Shown here: in pieces, positions 1 to 7,571 of the stretch
Layout: each line of letters begins with the position of its first letter
How positions within the stretch are numbered: the stretch's first letter is position 1
NCBI RefSeq assembly: GCF_026965535.1
Contig: NZ_CP114039.1
Location: 9,531,461 to 9,595,460 of the forward strand
DNA: 64,000 bases
From: Corallococcus sp. NCRR
Lineage (GTDB): Bacteria; Myxococcota; Myxococcia; Myxococcales; Myxococcaceae
Reading direction: 5' to 3'
Made by a program: the position numbers and the translations under genes
The notes under the pieces: generated by a model
Database searches by the model: none
Told to the model about the DNA's origin: nothing
What the model saw: only the letters and a program-made list of their open reading frames with translations

Positions 1-1
1 C

Positions 2-739
2 GCGCCCATGGTGACGGGCTTCGTGGCGCTCGTGGGCCGCGCGCTCTTGAGCCTCAGTGCCCGCACGCGTGACCAGGTGCGGATGCCCACCGCGTCGGAG
101 GCGCTGGTGGGCGTCAACGCGGTGACGTCCATCCTCATCATCAGCCATCCTCAAGTTCCGCACTTCGGAGGCGTGAAGCACTGGTTCCCGTCCATGCCCT
201 TCCTGGGCATCCTCGCGGGCGCGGCGGTGGCGCGCGGGTGCTACGCGCTGTGGGAGGTGCTGAAGGCGCGGCGTCCCTCCATGTCACCGCTGGGGGTGAC
301 GGTGCCGGTGTTCGCGCTGCTGCTGGCGCCCGCGCTGCTGGGGCTGGTGCGGGTGTTCCCGTACGGCACGGCGGCGTACTCGGAGCTGGCGGGCGGGCTG
401 CCGGGTGCGGCGACGCTGGGGATGCAGCGGCAGTTCTGGTCCAGCCACGTCACCGGCGTGCTGCCGTGGATCAACGAACACGCGAAGCCGGGCGCGCGCA
501 TCTACCTGCACGAGGTCAACGGCTTCTCGTTCCGCGACTACCAGCGCAACGGCATGCTGCGTCCGGACGTCCGGGCGGTGAACAGCCCGTTCGACGCGGA
601 CATCGTCGCGTACCAGTACCACCAGGAGTTCCGCGAGCACGAGTTCCTCACGTGGCAGGCCTTCGGCACGCGCACGCCCGTCACCGGGCTGTACCTGGAC
701 GAAACGCCGCAGGTCATCGTCTACCAACGCCCGGAGTAG
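2..739 (+). CDS. Glycosyltransferase family 39-like membrane protein, C-terminal part
   Basis: The reading frame is open to the left edge, so this is the 3' end of a longer gene; an ATG at position 8 is probably internal. Visible are two to three hydrophobic segments (about residues 35-85 and 95-120) joined by short loops, the loop HFGGVKHWFPSMPF, and a roughly 110-residue soluble C-terminal domain. This layout and the loop resemble the last membrane spans and periplasmic tail of PMT/ArnT-type (GT39) glycosyltransferases, which move sugars from polyprenyl-phosphate donors in the inner membrane. The catalytic N-terminal Asp motif lies outside the window, so the substrate cannot be inferred. 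A perfect 12-bp palindrome (741-752) follows two bases after the stop. Confidence 0.6.
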   Translation, partial: APMVTGFVALVGRALLSLSARTRDQVRMPTASEALVGVNAVTSILIISHPQVPHFGGVKHWFPSMPFLGILAGAAVARGCYALWEVLKARRPSMSPLGVTVPVFALLLAPALLGLVRVFPYGTAAYSELAGGLPGAATLGMQRQFWSSHVTGVLPWINEHAKPGARIYLHEVNGFSFRDYQRNGMLRPDVRAVNSPFDADIVAYQYHQEFREHEFLTWQAFGTRTPVTGLYLDETPQVIVYQRPE

Positions 740-887
740 GTCCGGGCCCGGATGACGCAGGAAGCCATGTGCACGACCGTGCACTCGGCGGCCTCGCGGG
801 CGTCCAAGGAAAGCCGACAGGACGGAAAGGCGTGGCGCCAGGGTAGGCTCGGGGTGTCGGCCATTCCACCTTCCCGGGGAGGAACAC

Positions 888-1454
888 ATGACGCGCTGGA
901 CGGGCTTGTTGACGGTGATGGTGCTGGGCGCGGGCTTCGTGGGTTGCGACGACGCGAAACCGCCAGCCAAGGTGACGCGCGCGCAGGTGAAGCGCACGGG
1001 ACCCGCGACGATGGAGATCATCCCCGTCGAGGGGCAGCTCCCCTACTGCATGCTCTTCACGATGTCCGAGAAGGGCGTCATCCGGCAGCTCACGCTCACG
1101 CGCGAGAACCGCTCCATCCGCTGCGACCCGGGCCGCCCGGTCGCCAACACCAGCTTCCGCGTGCCGGTGCAGGAGGGGAAGGTGCGCGTCTACATCTTCT
1201 TCTCCGACGAGCGCGTGCCCGCGGGCTCCGTGGCGCAGCAGCTCTACGACCTGCGCGACCGCGAGCGCGTCACCGCCATGGACCTGCGGCTGCCGGGGCG
1301 CATCTTCGTGGAGACGCTGGAGTTCACGCCGGAGACGGGCGAGCCGGAAGCCACGGGCGGCGTCGTGGGCGCGGGCGGCGTGGTGACGTCGGACGGAGGC
1401 ACGGCCTCGGACGCAGGCACCCGCGCGCTGACCGTGGAGCCGCTGGCCAACTGA
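888..1454 (+). CDS. Predicted lipoprotein, paralogue A (function unknown)
   Basis: 188 residues. A short signal peptide ends in a lipobox (GFVGC, Cys about residue 20), so it should be lipid-anchored. The mature part is a single compact domain of about 140 residues with two cysteines (in LPYCM and SIRCD) that could form a disulphide. The last 35 residues are Gly/Thr/Ala-rich and probably disordered. The start ATG follows GGGGAGGAAC, a good ribosome-binding site. Its close paralogue at 2096-2602 lacks most of the Gly-rich tail. I do not recognise the family. The convergent neighbour is a secreted Glu/Arg helix protein, and the pair is duplicated as a unit. Confidence 0.8.
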   Translation: MTRWTGLLTVMVLGAGFVGCDDAKPPAKVTRAQVKRTGPATMEIIPVEGQLPYCMLFTMSEKGVIRQLTLTRENRSIRCDPGRPVANTSFRVPVQEGKVRVYIFFSDERVPAGSVAQQLYDLRDRERVTAMDLRLPGRIFVETLEFTPETGEPEATGGVVGAGGVVTSDGGTASDAGTRALTVEPLAN

Positions 1455-1469
1455 CCTCCAGACGCGAAG

Positions 1470-1501
1470 AGGCCCGAGGGTGGTTGTCCGCCCCCGGGCC
1501 T
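1470..1501. terminator. Bidirectional hairpin between convergent genes, copy 1
   Basis: Stem AGGCCCG (1470-1476) pairs with CGGGCCT (1495-1501). It lies between the stop codons of the facing genes and can serve both strands; there is no long T-run. The same hairpin is conserved in copy 2. Confidence 0.65.
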
Positions 1502-1534
1502 CCGTGCTGCTTCACGCTGTGACCCCATCGCTGC

Positions 1535-1900
1535 TTAGTTCAGCCAGCCACCGCCGTAACGGCTGCGCTCCAGCCGCGCCAGGCGCTCCCGCTCCTGCCG
1601 TTCCCGCTCCAACCGCGCCTGCCGCTCGCGCTCCTGCCGTTCCCGCTCCAGCCGCGCCTGCCGCTCGCGCTCCTGCCGTTCCCGCTCCAGCCGCGCCTGC
1701 CGCTCGCGCTCCTGACGCTCGCGCTCCAGCCGCGCCTGCCGCTCGCGCTCCTGCCGTTCCCGCTCCTGCCGCTCGCGCTCCAGGCGGGCCTGGTCCTGGC
1801 GGCTCACGAGGGGGGAGGCGGCGTGGAAGTCCGCCGCCATCACCGGGGAGCTCGCGACGAGCGCCACAGCCACCACCATCTTCTTGAGCATCGCCTTCAT
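1535..1900 (-). CDS. Secreted Glu/Arg-repeat single-helix protein, paralogue A
   Basis: 121 residues from the ATG at 1898-1900; the frame stays open upstream to about 2362, but the signal peptide MKAMLKKMVVAVALVASS begins here. Cleavage is expected after PVMAA. The mature protein is almost wholly a repeat of a 13-residue unit (ARLERERQERERQ) from about residue 37 to 112, then a short Gly-rich end (YGGGWLN). Alternating Glu and Arg at i/i+4 spacing with almost no hydrophobic residues is the signature of a stable single alpha-helix (ER/K helix) rather than a coiled coil. A periplasmic or surface spacer role is possible, but no function is known to me. A paralogue lies at 2682-3083. Confidence 0.75.
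   Translation of the reverse strand: MKAMLKKMVVAVALVASSPVMAADFHAASPLVSRQDQARLERERQERERQERERQARLERERQERERQARLERERQERERQARLERERQERERQARLERERQERERLARLERSRYGGGWLN
1567..1793. repeat. 39-bp tandem repeats inside the Glu/Arg-repeat gene
   Basis: About five to six imperfect copies of a 39-base unit built from CGCTCCTGCCGTTCCCGCTC-like blocks encode the 13-residue protein repeat. Such an array can expand or contract by slippage; copy 2 (about 2725-2970) has a different, less regular arrangement. Confidence 0.8.
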
Positions 1901-2095
1901 GACCTGCCTCCGTGAGCCGCGTTGTTGCTGCGTTCTGAACCTACTGACGGGGGAGGCCCTGCTTGATTCAACCGCGCCATCGGAAGATGGCCCTGTTGAA
2001 ACACTCTGAAATGAAGCCGGGGTGAAGCCGCTTCGCGCGCGGACAGGAAGGGTAGGCTCGCGGCGTCGGCATTCCACCTTCCCTGGGAAGAACAC

Positions 2096-2602
2096 GTGAC
2101 GCGCTGGACGGGCTGGTTGACGGTGATGGCGCTGGGCGCGGGTGTCGTGGGCTGCGACGACGCGAAGCCGCCCGCGAAGGTGGTGCGTGCCCTGGTGAAG
2201 CGCACGGGCCCGGCGACGATGGAGATCATCCCCGTCGAGGGACAGCTCCCCTACTGCATGCTCTTCACGACGTCCGAGAAGGGCGTCATCCGTCAGCTCA
2301 CGCTCACGCGCGAGAACCGCTCCATCCGCTGCGAGGCGAACCGGCCCGTCGCCAACACCCACTTCCGCGTGCCGGTGCAGGAGGGGAAGGTGCGCGTCTA
2401 CGTCTTCTTCTCCGACGAGCCCGTGCAGGCCAACTGGGTGGCACGGCAGCTCTACGAGCTGCGCGACCGCGAGCGCATCACCGCCATGGACCTGCGGCTG
2501 CCGGGGCGCATCTTCGTGGAGACGCTGGAGTTCACACCGGAGACAAGCAGCGGCGTGGATGCAGGCACCCGCGCGATGGCCGCGGACTCCGGCGCCCGCT
2601 GA
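2096..2602 (+). CDS. Predicted lipoprotein, paralogue B (function unknown)
   Basis: 168 residues, starting at a GTG where copy 1 has ATG, after GGGAAGAAC. Signal peptide with lipobox GVVGC (Cys about 20). The central domain, including the conserved block around LPYCMLFT and the two cysteines, is nearly identical to the protein at 888-1454. The copies differ mainly in the region after the N-terminal Cys, a few surface residues (VQANWVARQ against VPAGSVAQQ) and a shorter C-terminal tail here. Retention of an intact reading frame in both copies suggests both are functional. Family not recognised. Confidence 0.8.
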   Translation: MTRWTGWLTVMALGAGVVGCDDAKPPAKVVRALVKRTGPATMEIIPVEGQLPYCMLFTTSEKGVIRQLTLTRENRSIRCEANRPVANTHFRVPVQEGKVRVYVFFSDEPVQANWVARQLYELRDRERITAMDLRLPGRIFVETLEFTPETSSGVDAGTRAMAADSGAR

Positions 2603-2618
2603 CCCCAGACGCGAAGAA

Positions 2619-2646
2619 GCCCGAGGGTGGTTGTCCGCCCCCGGGC
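2619..2646. terminator. Bidirectional hairpin between convergent genes, copy 2
   Basis: Stem GCCCG (2619-2623) with CGGGC (2642-2646) around the same GAGGGTGGTTGTCCGCC loop as copy 1. One substitution shortens the stem compared with copy 1. Confidence 0.55.
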
Positions 2647-2681
2647 CTCCGTACTGCTTCAGGCTGTGACCCCATCGCTGC

Positions 2682-3083
2682 TTAGTTCACCCAGCCGCCC
2701 CGGTAGTGCGAGTCGCGCCGCGCCAGCCGCTCCCGCTCCTGCCGCTCGCGCTCCAGCCGCGCCAGACGCTCGCGCTCCCGACGCTCACGCTCGATGCGGG
2801 CCTGACGCTCGCGCTCCCGACGCTCGCGCTCGATGCGCGCCTGACGCTCCCGCTCCTGCCGCTCGCGCTCCAGCCGGGCCTGACGCTCGCGCTCCATCCG
2901 CGCCCGCTCCTGCCGTTCCCGCTCCAGCCGCGCCAGCCGCTCCCGCTCGTGCCGCTCGCGCTCCATGCGAGCCTGGTCCTGACGGCTCACGAGGGGGGAG
3001 GCGCCGTGGAAGTCCGCCGCCATCACCGGGGAGCTCGCGACCAGCGCCACGGCCACCACCATCTTCTTGAGCATCGCCTTCAT
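2682..3083 (-). CDS. Secreted Glu/Arg-repeat single-helix protein, paralogue B
   Basis: 133 residues. The signal peptide is identical to that of paralogue A except near the cleavage region (ADFHGASP). The mature part is a long Glu/Arg/Gln helix with units such as ARIERERRERERQ, less regular than in copy 1, and the tail SHYRGGWVN. Copy B has more Met, Ile and His interruptions and is 12 residues longer, so the repeat array has evolved in length and sequence since the duplication. The leader upstream of the ATG (3084-3240) is also conserved between the copies, which suggests shared regulation. No function is known to me. Confidence 0.75.
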   Translation of the reverse strand: MKAMLKKMVVAVALVASSPVMAADFHGASPLVSRQDQARMERERHERERLARLERERQERARMERERQARLERERQERERQARIERERRERERQARIERERRERERLARLERERQERERLARRDSHYRGGWVN

Positions 3084-3241
3084 GACCTGCCTCCGTGAAC
3101 CGCGTTGTGCTGCGTTCTGAACCTTCTGACGGAGGAGGCGCTGCTTGATTCATGCGCGCCAAATGCACGAGGCCCCTCCCGTTTCCCTCGGAAGAGGCCC
3201 CGCTGAAACACTCTGAAATCAAGTTGGAGTGAAGCCGCTTC

Positions 3242-4426
3242 TCAGTACGCCTCGCGGGCCATGGCCAGCAGGTCCGCCTCCGTCACGGCGCGCGGGTTCC
3301 CCTGGTGGGACGCGTCCTGGAAGGCCTTCTGCGCGATGTGCTCCAGGTCCTTCTCCTGCACGCCCGCGTCGCGCAGCCGCGTGGGAATCCCCACGGCCGC
3401 CGCCAGCTTGCGCACGCGGTCGATGGCGTTGGCCGCGAGCACCTCCTCGCGCGCGTTGGTCGTGTCCCCCAGCGCCGTGGCGATGCGCGCCAGCCGCGCC
3501 GTGCAGGACGCGCGGTTGAACTCCATCACCGCGGGCAGGACGATGGCGTTCGCCAGGCCGTGCGGCACGTTGGAGATGGGCGTGAGCGCGTGCGCCAGCG
3601 CGTGGCTCGCGCCCAGGCCCTTCTGGAAGGCCATGGCGCCCTCCATCGCGGCCACCATCATGTCCGTGCGCGCCGCCAGGTCGCGGCCCTCCTTCACCGC
3701 CGTCACCAGCGAGCGCCCCACGCGCATCACGCCGTCGATGGCCACCGCGTCCGCGAGCGGATGGAAGCCATTGGCGACATACGCCTCGATGCAGTGGGTG
3801 AGCGCGTCCATGCCCGTGGCCGCCGTGACGGACGGGGGCAGGCCCAGCGTCAGCTCCGGGTCGATGACCGCCGCCTTCGGCAGCAGGTGCGGGCTGAAGA
3901 TGACCGTCTTGCGGCCCGTGTCCGCCAGCGTCACCACGCCCGAGCGCCCCACTTCAGAGCCCGTGCCCGCCGTCGTCGGAATGGCGATGAGCGGAGGCAG
4001 GTCGTCGCGCACGTACTGGTCGCCGCCCTTCGCGTCGTCGTAGCGGCTGAGCGGCGGCTCATGCGTGGTGAGCAGTTGCACCAGCTTGCCCGCGTCCAGC
4101 GCGCTGCCGCCGCCCAGGGCGACGATGCCGTCCGCCTTGTGCGCGCGGTAGGCCTCCAGGCCCGCGAACACATCCTTCTCCGTGGGGTTGGGCTCCACGC
4201 GGTCGAACACCGCGCACTCCATCCCCGCGCCCTTGAGCACGTCCGCGACGCGCGCGGCGAGCCCCGCCTTCACCACGCCCGCGTCCGTCACCAGCAGCGG
4301 GCGCTTCATGTTCAACCGCGCCGCGTGCGCGGGCAGCTTCTGGAGCGCGCCCGCGCCAAACACGATGCGCGTGGGCCAGGCCATCTCCGTGACCCGCGGC
4401 TCCGTGGGAATGTCGAAAGGTTTCAT
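3242..4426 (-). CDS. Iron-containing alcohol dehydrogenase
   Basis: 394 residues, normal for group III (iron-dependent) alcohol dehydrogenases, which interconvert alcohols and aldehydes with NAD(P)H. Visible features are the nucleotide-binding GGGSALDAGK region (about 100-110), the family signature GTGSEVGRSGVV (about 155-166) and the metal-site histidines in the stretch SHALAHALTP followed by PHGLANAIVLP. It begins 18 bases after the stop of the glutamine synthetase-like gene and is the last gene of a three-gene minus-strand operon with an aldehyde dehydrogenase. In this context a hydroxyl group on a gamma-glutamylated amine, or the free amino alcohol, is a plausible substrate; this is inference. 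Confidence 0.9.
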   Translation of the reverse strand: MKPFDIPTEPRVTEMAWPTRIVFGAGALQKLPAHAARLNMKRPLLVTDAGVVKAGLAARVADVLKGAGMECAVFDRVEPNPTEKDVFAGLEAYRAHKADGIVALGGGSALDAGKLVQLLTTHEPPLSRYDDAKGGDQYVRDDLPPLIAIPTTAGTGSEVGRSGVVTLADTGRKTVIFSPHLLPKAAVIDPELTLGLPPSVTAATGMDALTHCIEAYVANGFHPLADAVAIDGVMRVGRSLVTAVKEGRDLAARTDMMVAAMEGAMAFQKGLGASHALAHALTPISNVPHGLANAIVLPAVMEFNRASCTARLARIATALGDTTNAREEVLAANAIDRVRKLAAAVGIPTRLRDAGVQEKDLEHIAQKAFQDASHQGNPRAVTEADLLAMAREAY

Positions 4427-4444
4427 GAACGGTCCTCCTACGAA

Positions 4445-5908
4445 TCAGATGAGTTCCAGGTAGCGCTCCAGCTCCCAGGAGGTGACCGCCCGCTCGTACT
4501 GGCGCACCTCCCATTCGCGGGTGCGCACGAAATGGTCCACGAAGCCGTCGCCCAGGATTTCGCGGGCGCGCTCGCTGTTCTTGAGCAGCGCCACCGCGTC
4601 CTTCAGGTTGCGGGGCAGCGGCTTGGTGTTCTTCGCCTCGTACGCGTTGGACAGCACGGGCGCGGGCGGCTCGATTTCGTTCTCGATGCCCCACAGGCCC
4701 GCGGCCAGGCTCACCGCCATGCCGATGTACGCGTTCATGTCCGCGCCCAACTGGCGGTACTCGATGCGCATGGACTTGCCGCTGTCGCCGATGACGCGGA
4801 TGGCGCAGGTGCGGTTCTCCAGGCCCCACGTCGCGGTGGTGGGCGCCCAGGTGTTCTCCACGCTGCGCTTGTAGCTGTTGATGGTGGGCCAGTAGAGCGC
4901 CGTCAGCTCCGGCATCAGCGCCACCTGCCCGCCGATGTAGTGCCGCATCAGCTTGCTCATCCCGTGCTTCTGCGACGGGTCGTGGAAGAGGTTCTCCTCG
5001 TCCTTCAGGTTCCACAGCGACTGGTGCACGTGGCCGGAGCAGCCCGGCAGCTTCGGGTCCACCTTCGCCATGAAGCACGCGGACACGCCGTGCTTCGCGC
5101 AGATCTCCTTCACCACCGTCTTGAAGAGCGCCGCGCGGTCCGCCGCCAACTCCAGCGTGTCGTAGCGGATGGCGGCCTCGAAGACGCCGGGGCCCGTCTC
5201 CGTGTGGAAGCCCTCGATGTTGAGCCCGTACGCGTTGCACCCGTCGATGAGCGCGTGCACCAGCGGCGCGTTCATGGAGGTGCGCAGCCACGAGTAGCCG
5301 AACATGCCCGGCGTCAGCGGCGTGAGGTCCTTGAAGCCCTTCTCATGCAGGCTCTGCGGGCCCTCCTTGAAGAGGAAGAACTCGTACTCCGCGCCGAACT
5401 TGGGCAGGAAGCCCAGCTTGCGCGCGCGCTGGCCCATCTTCTGGAGCAGTTGGCGCGGACTCGCCTCGAAGGGCGTGCCGTCCGGGTTCACGAAGTCCAG
5501 CAGGAACGCCGCGGTGTCCGGCTCCCACGGGATGATGCGCGCGGTGGACAGGTCCACCTTCGCGGGCGTGTCCGGGTAGCCCGTGTGCCAGCCCGTCACC
5601 TTCGTGTTGTCCAAGAGCTCGTCGCCCAGGTCCCAGCCGAAGACGACGTCGCAGAAGCCCAGGCCGCTCTTCGCGGCGCTGTAGAACTTCTCCAGCGAGA
5701 CGTACTTGCCTCGGAAGACGCCATCCACGTCGATGGCGCCCAGCTTCACCTTGCGGACGCCCTTCTCGTCCATCCACCGGCGCAGGGAGTCCATGTCCCC
5801 CTGCTGTCCGGCCGCCGCACGCGGCCCTGCCTCGCCGCGCTCCTTCGCGCGAGCCCGGCGGGCCATCGCCGGATGGGTGAGCACCTTGGCCTTGGGACGC
5901 GACGCCAT
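4445..5908 (-). CDS. Glutamine synthetase-family ligase, probably gamma-glutamyl-amine (polyamine/ethanolamine) type
   Basis: 487 residues from the ATG at 5908, chosen because AAGGAAGG lies five bases upstream; an ATG at 5932 in frame adds eight residues but has no such site. The GS fold is complete: the metal-binding GAEYEFFLF motif, the TETGPGVFEAA block, the ATP-site KVDPKLPGCSGHVHQSL motif, the RTCAIRV block and RIEYRQLGADMN near the end. The adenylylation-loop Tyr region of true GlnA is not recognisable. The sequence is closer to PuuA-like gamma-glutamylputrescine or ethanolamine ligases than to GlnA. The neighbouring aldehyde dehydrogenase, alcohol dehydrogenase and amidotransferase support an amine-catabolic role. 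Confidence 0.8.
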   Translation of the reverse strand: MASRPKAKVLTHPAMARRARAKERGEAGPRAAAGQQGDMDSLRRWMDEKGVRKVKLGAIDVDGVFRGKYVSLEKFYSAAKSGLGFCDVVFGWDLGDELLDNTKVTGWHTGYPDTPAKVDLSTARIIPWEPDTAAFLLDFVNPDGTPFEASPRQLLQKMGQRARKLGFLPKFGAEYEFFLFKEGPQSLHEKGFKDLTPLTPGMFGYSWLRTSMNAPLVHALIDGCNAYGLNIEGFHTETGPGVFEAAIRYDTLELAADRAALFKTVVKEICAKHGVSACFMAKVDPKLPGCSGHVHQSLWNLKDEENLFHDPSQKHGMSKLMRHYIGGQVALMPELTALYWPTINSYKRSVENTWAPTTATWGLENRTCAIRVIGDSGKSMRIEYRQLGADMNAYIGMAVSLAAGLWGIENEIEPPAPVLSNAYEAKNTKPLPRNLKDAVALLKNSERAREILGDGFVDHFVRTREWEVRQYERAVTSWELERYLELI

Positions 5909-5974
5909 GCGGACCTTCCTTTTCTTCGTCATGCGGCGGTGAAGCGGTGGAATGGAATGGAGCGCGCGGGTGCG

Positions 5975-7462
5975 TCAGGGAGACGGCAGCTTCGTCCACA
6001 CGGCCTTCGTCTGGAGATAGCCATCCAGCGCGTGGTGGCCCAGGTCCTTGCCCCAACCGGATTCCTTGTAGCCACCGAAGGGCGCCGCGTCGTCGAACTC
6101 GTTGAAGCAGTTGATCCACACGACGCCGCTCTTCACCTGCTTCGCCAGCGCGTGGGCCTTCGCGACGTCGCCGGTCCAGATGGACGCGGCCAGGCCGTAC
6201 TGCGTGCTGTTCGCCATCGCGATGGCCTCCGCGTCGTCGCGGAAGCGCAGGCAGCTGAGCACCGGGCCGAAGATCTCCTCCTGGGCGATCTTCATGTCCG
6301 GCTTCACGTCGCCGAAGATGGTGGGCTTCACGAAGCAGCCCTTCGCCTTGAGCCCTTCGGTGTCGCGGCCACCGCCCGCGAGCAGCTTCGCGCCCTGCTG
6401 CTTGCCGCTCTCGATGTAGCCCAGCACCACGTCCATCTGCTTCTGGCTCACCAGCGCGCCCATCTCCGTGGTCGCGTCCAGCGGGTCGCCCACCTTCATC
6501 GTGCGCGCCTTCTCCGCGAGCTTCGCGACGAAGGCGTCGTAGGCCTTCTCATGCACCAGCACGCGGCTGCCCGCGTTGCAGGTCTCACCCTTGTTGCCGA
6601 AGATGCCCCAGAAGCACGCCTCCACCGCGCGGTCGAAGTCCGCGTCCGGGAAGATGATCTGCGGGCTCTTGCCGCCCAGCTCCAGCGTCAGCTTCTTCAG
6701 GTTGCTCGCGGCGGACGCCTGGAGCAGCCGGCGCGCGGTGCGGCCAGAGCCGGTGAACGAAATCTTGTCCACGTCCGGGTGCCGGGCGATGGCCTCACCC
6801 GCGGGGTCGCCCAGGCCGGTGACGACGTTGATGACGCCGGGCGGGAAGCCCGCCTCCAGCGCCAGCGCGCCCAGCTTCAGCGCGGTGAGCGGCGTGTATT
6901 CCGACGGCTTCACCACCACCGTGCAGCCGGCGGCCAGCGCGGGCCCCAGCTTCCAGCCCAGCATGCACGTGGGGTAGTTCCACGGCACGATGGCGCCCAC
7001 CACGCCCACCGGCTCCTTGAGCGCGTAGGTGTGGAAGGGGCCGTCCACGGGCAGCACCTCGCCCGTGATGGTGCTGGCCATGTCCGCGAAGTTCGCGAGC
7101 GTCGCGGCGGCCGGCGCCACGTCCCCCCGGATGGCGTCCTTGAAGGTCTTGCCGTTGTTCAGCGACTCGACGAGCGCGAACTCCTCGCGGCGCTCGTAGA
7201 GCAGGTCCGCCAGCTTGCGGATGAGCTTGCCGCGCTCGCGGCCGGTCATCTTCCCCCACGGCCCGGATTCGAAGGCGCGGCGCGCGGCCTTCACCGCGCG
7301 GTCCACGTCCGCGGCGGTGCCCGCGGGCACGTCCGCGATCTTCTGGCCGGTAGCGGGATTCACCACCGCGAAGGTGCCGCCTTCGATGGGGTCCACCTGC
7401 TGCCCGTCGATGACGAGCTTGAGCACGGGGAGCTTGGGAGTGAGCGAACGAGCGTCGGTCAT
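5975..7462 (-). CDS. NAD(P)-dependent aldehyde dehydrogenase
   Basis: 495 residues from ATG 7462; an upstream in-frame start at 7573 would add 37 residues unlike the family. Signature elements are present: the cofactor motif GSGRTARR (about 235), the catalytic Glu in LTLELGGKSP (about 260), the catalytic Cys in GNKGETCNAGSR (about 295) and the C-terminal PFGGYKESGWGKDLG. The sequence resembles betaine-, aminobutyr- and gamma-glutamyl-aminoaldehyde dehydrogenases. It is the first gene of the minus-strand operon, 42 bases or more ahead of the GS-like gene. Its predicted job is oxidation of the aldehyde formed from the glutamylated amine to the acid. Confidence 0.92.
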   Translation of the reverse strand: MTDARSLTPKLPVLKLVIDGQQVDPIEGGTFAVVNPATGQKIADVPAGTAADVDRAVKAARRAFESGPWGKMTGRERGKLIRKLADLLYERREEFALVESLNNGKTFKDAIRGDVAPAAATLANFADMASTITGEVLPVDGPFHTYALKEPVGVVGAIVPWNYPTCMLGWKLGPALAAGCTVVVKPSEYTPLTALKLGALALEAGFPPGVINVVTGLGDPAGEAIARHPDVDKISFTGSGRTARRLLQASAASNLKKLTLELGGKSPQIIFPDADFDRAVEACFWGIFGNKGETCNAGSRVLVHEKAYDAFVAKLAEKARTMKVGDPLDATTEMGALVSQKQMDVVLGYIESGKQQGAKLLAGGGRDTEGLKAKGCFVKPTIFGDVKPDMKIAQEEIFGPVLSCLRFRDDAEAIAMANSTQYGLAASIWTGDVAKAHALAKQVKSGVVWINCFNEFDDAAPFGGYKESGWGKDLGHHALDGYLQTKAVWTKLPSP

Positions 7463-7571
7463 GACGAGGCCTCGGGTGAGCACGGCGCGCGAGCAACCTG
7501 GAAGTGGCGGGCACCGGACACGGACGGCTGGACACGGTAGGAATGGAGACATGACGCGGCAAGCTGCCCCC

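Larger units (their letters stand above)
842..2036. repeat. Tandem segmental duplication, copy 1
   Basis: About 1.2 kb carrying one plus-strand lipoprotein gene and one convergent minus-strand Glu/Arg-repeat gene. Copy 2 at 2050-3241 starts with the same GGTAGGCTCG block and ends with the same GTGAAGCCGCTTC block. Both coding regions, the terminator between them and the leader of the minus-strand gene are recognisably the same in the two copies. Boundaries are by eye and accurate to about 10 bases. Confidence 0.9.
2050..3241. repeat. Tandem segmental duplication, copy 2
   Basis: Second copy of the 842-2036 module in the same orientation, about 13 bases after copy 1 ends. It differs by substitutions and small indels and ends directly at the stop codon of the alcohol dehydrogenase gene at 3242. 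Confidence 0.9.

Noticed and set aside
769-784. GTGCAC-GACC-GTGCAC repeat before the first lipoprotein gene
   Set aside because: Self-palindromic hexamers are frequent in GC-rich DNA; no promoter next to it supports an operator.
1567-1793. CRISPR-like array from the 39-bp repeats
   Set aside because: Units are contiguous without unique spacers and encode a protein repeat in frame.
3305-7540. Very long open frame on the plus strand opposite the alcohol dehydrogenase, GS-like and aldehyde dehydrogenase genes
   Set aside because: It reads His/Arg/Val-rich sequence without any domain, which is the usual antisense shadow of high-GC genes. The three minus-strand genes have full motif sets.
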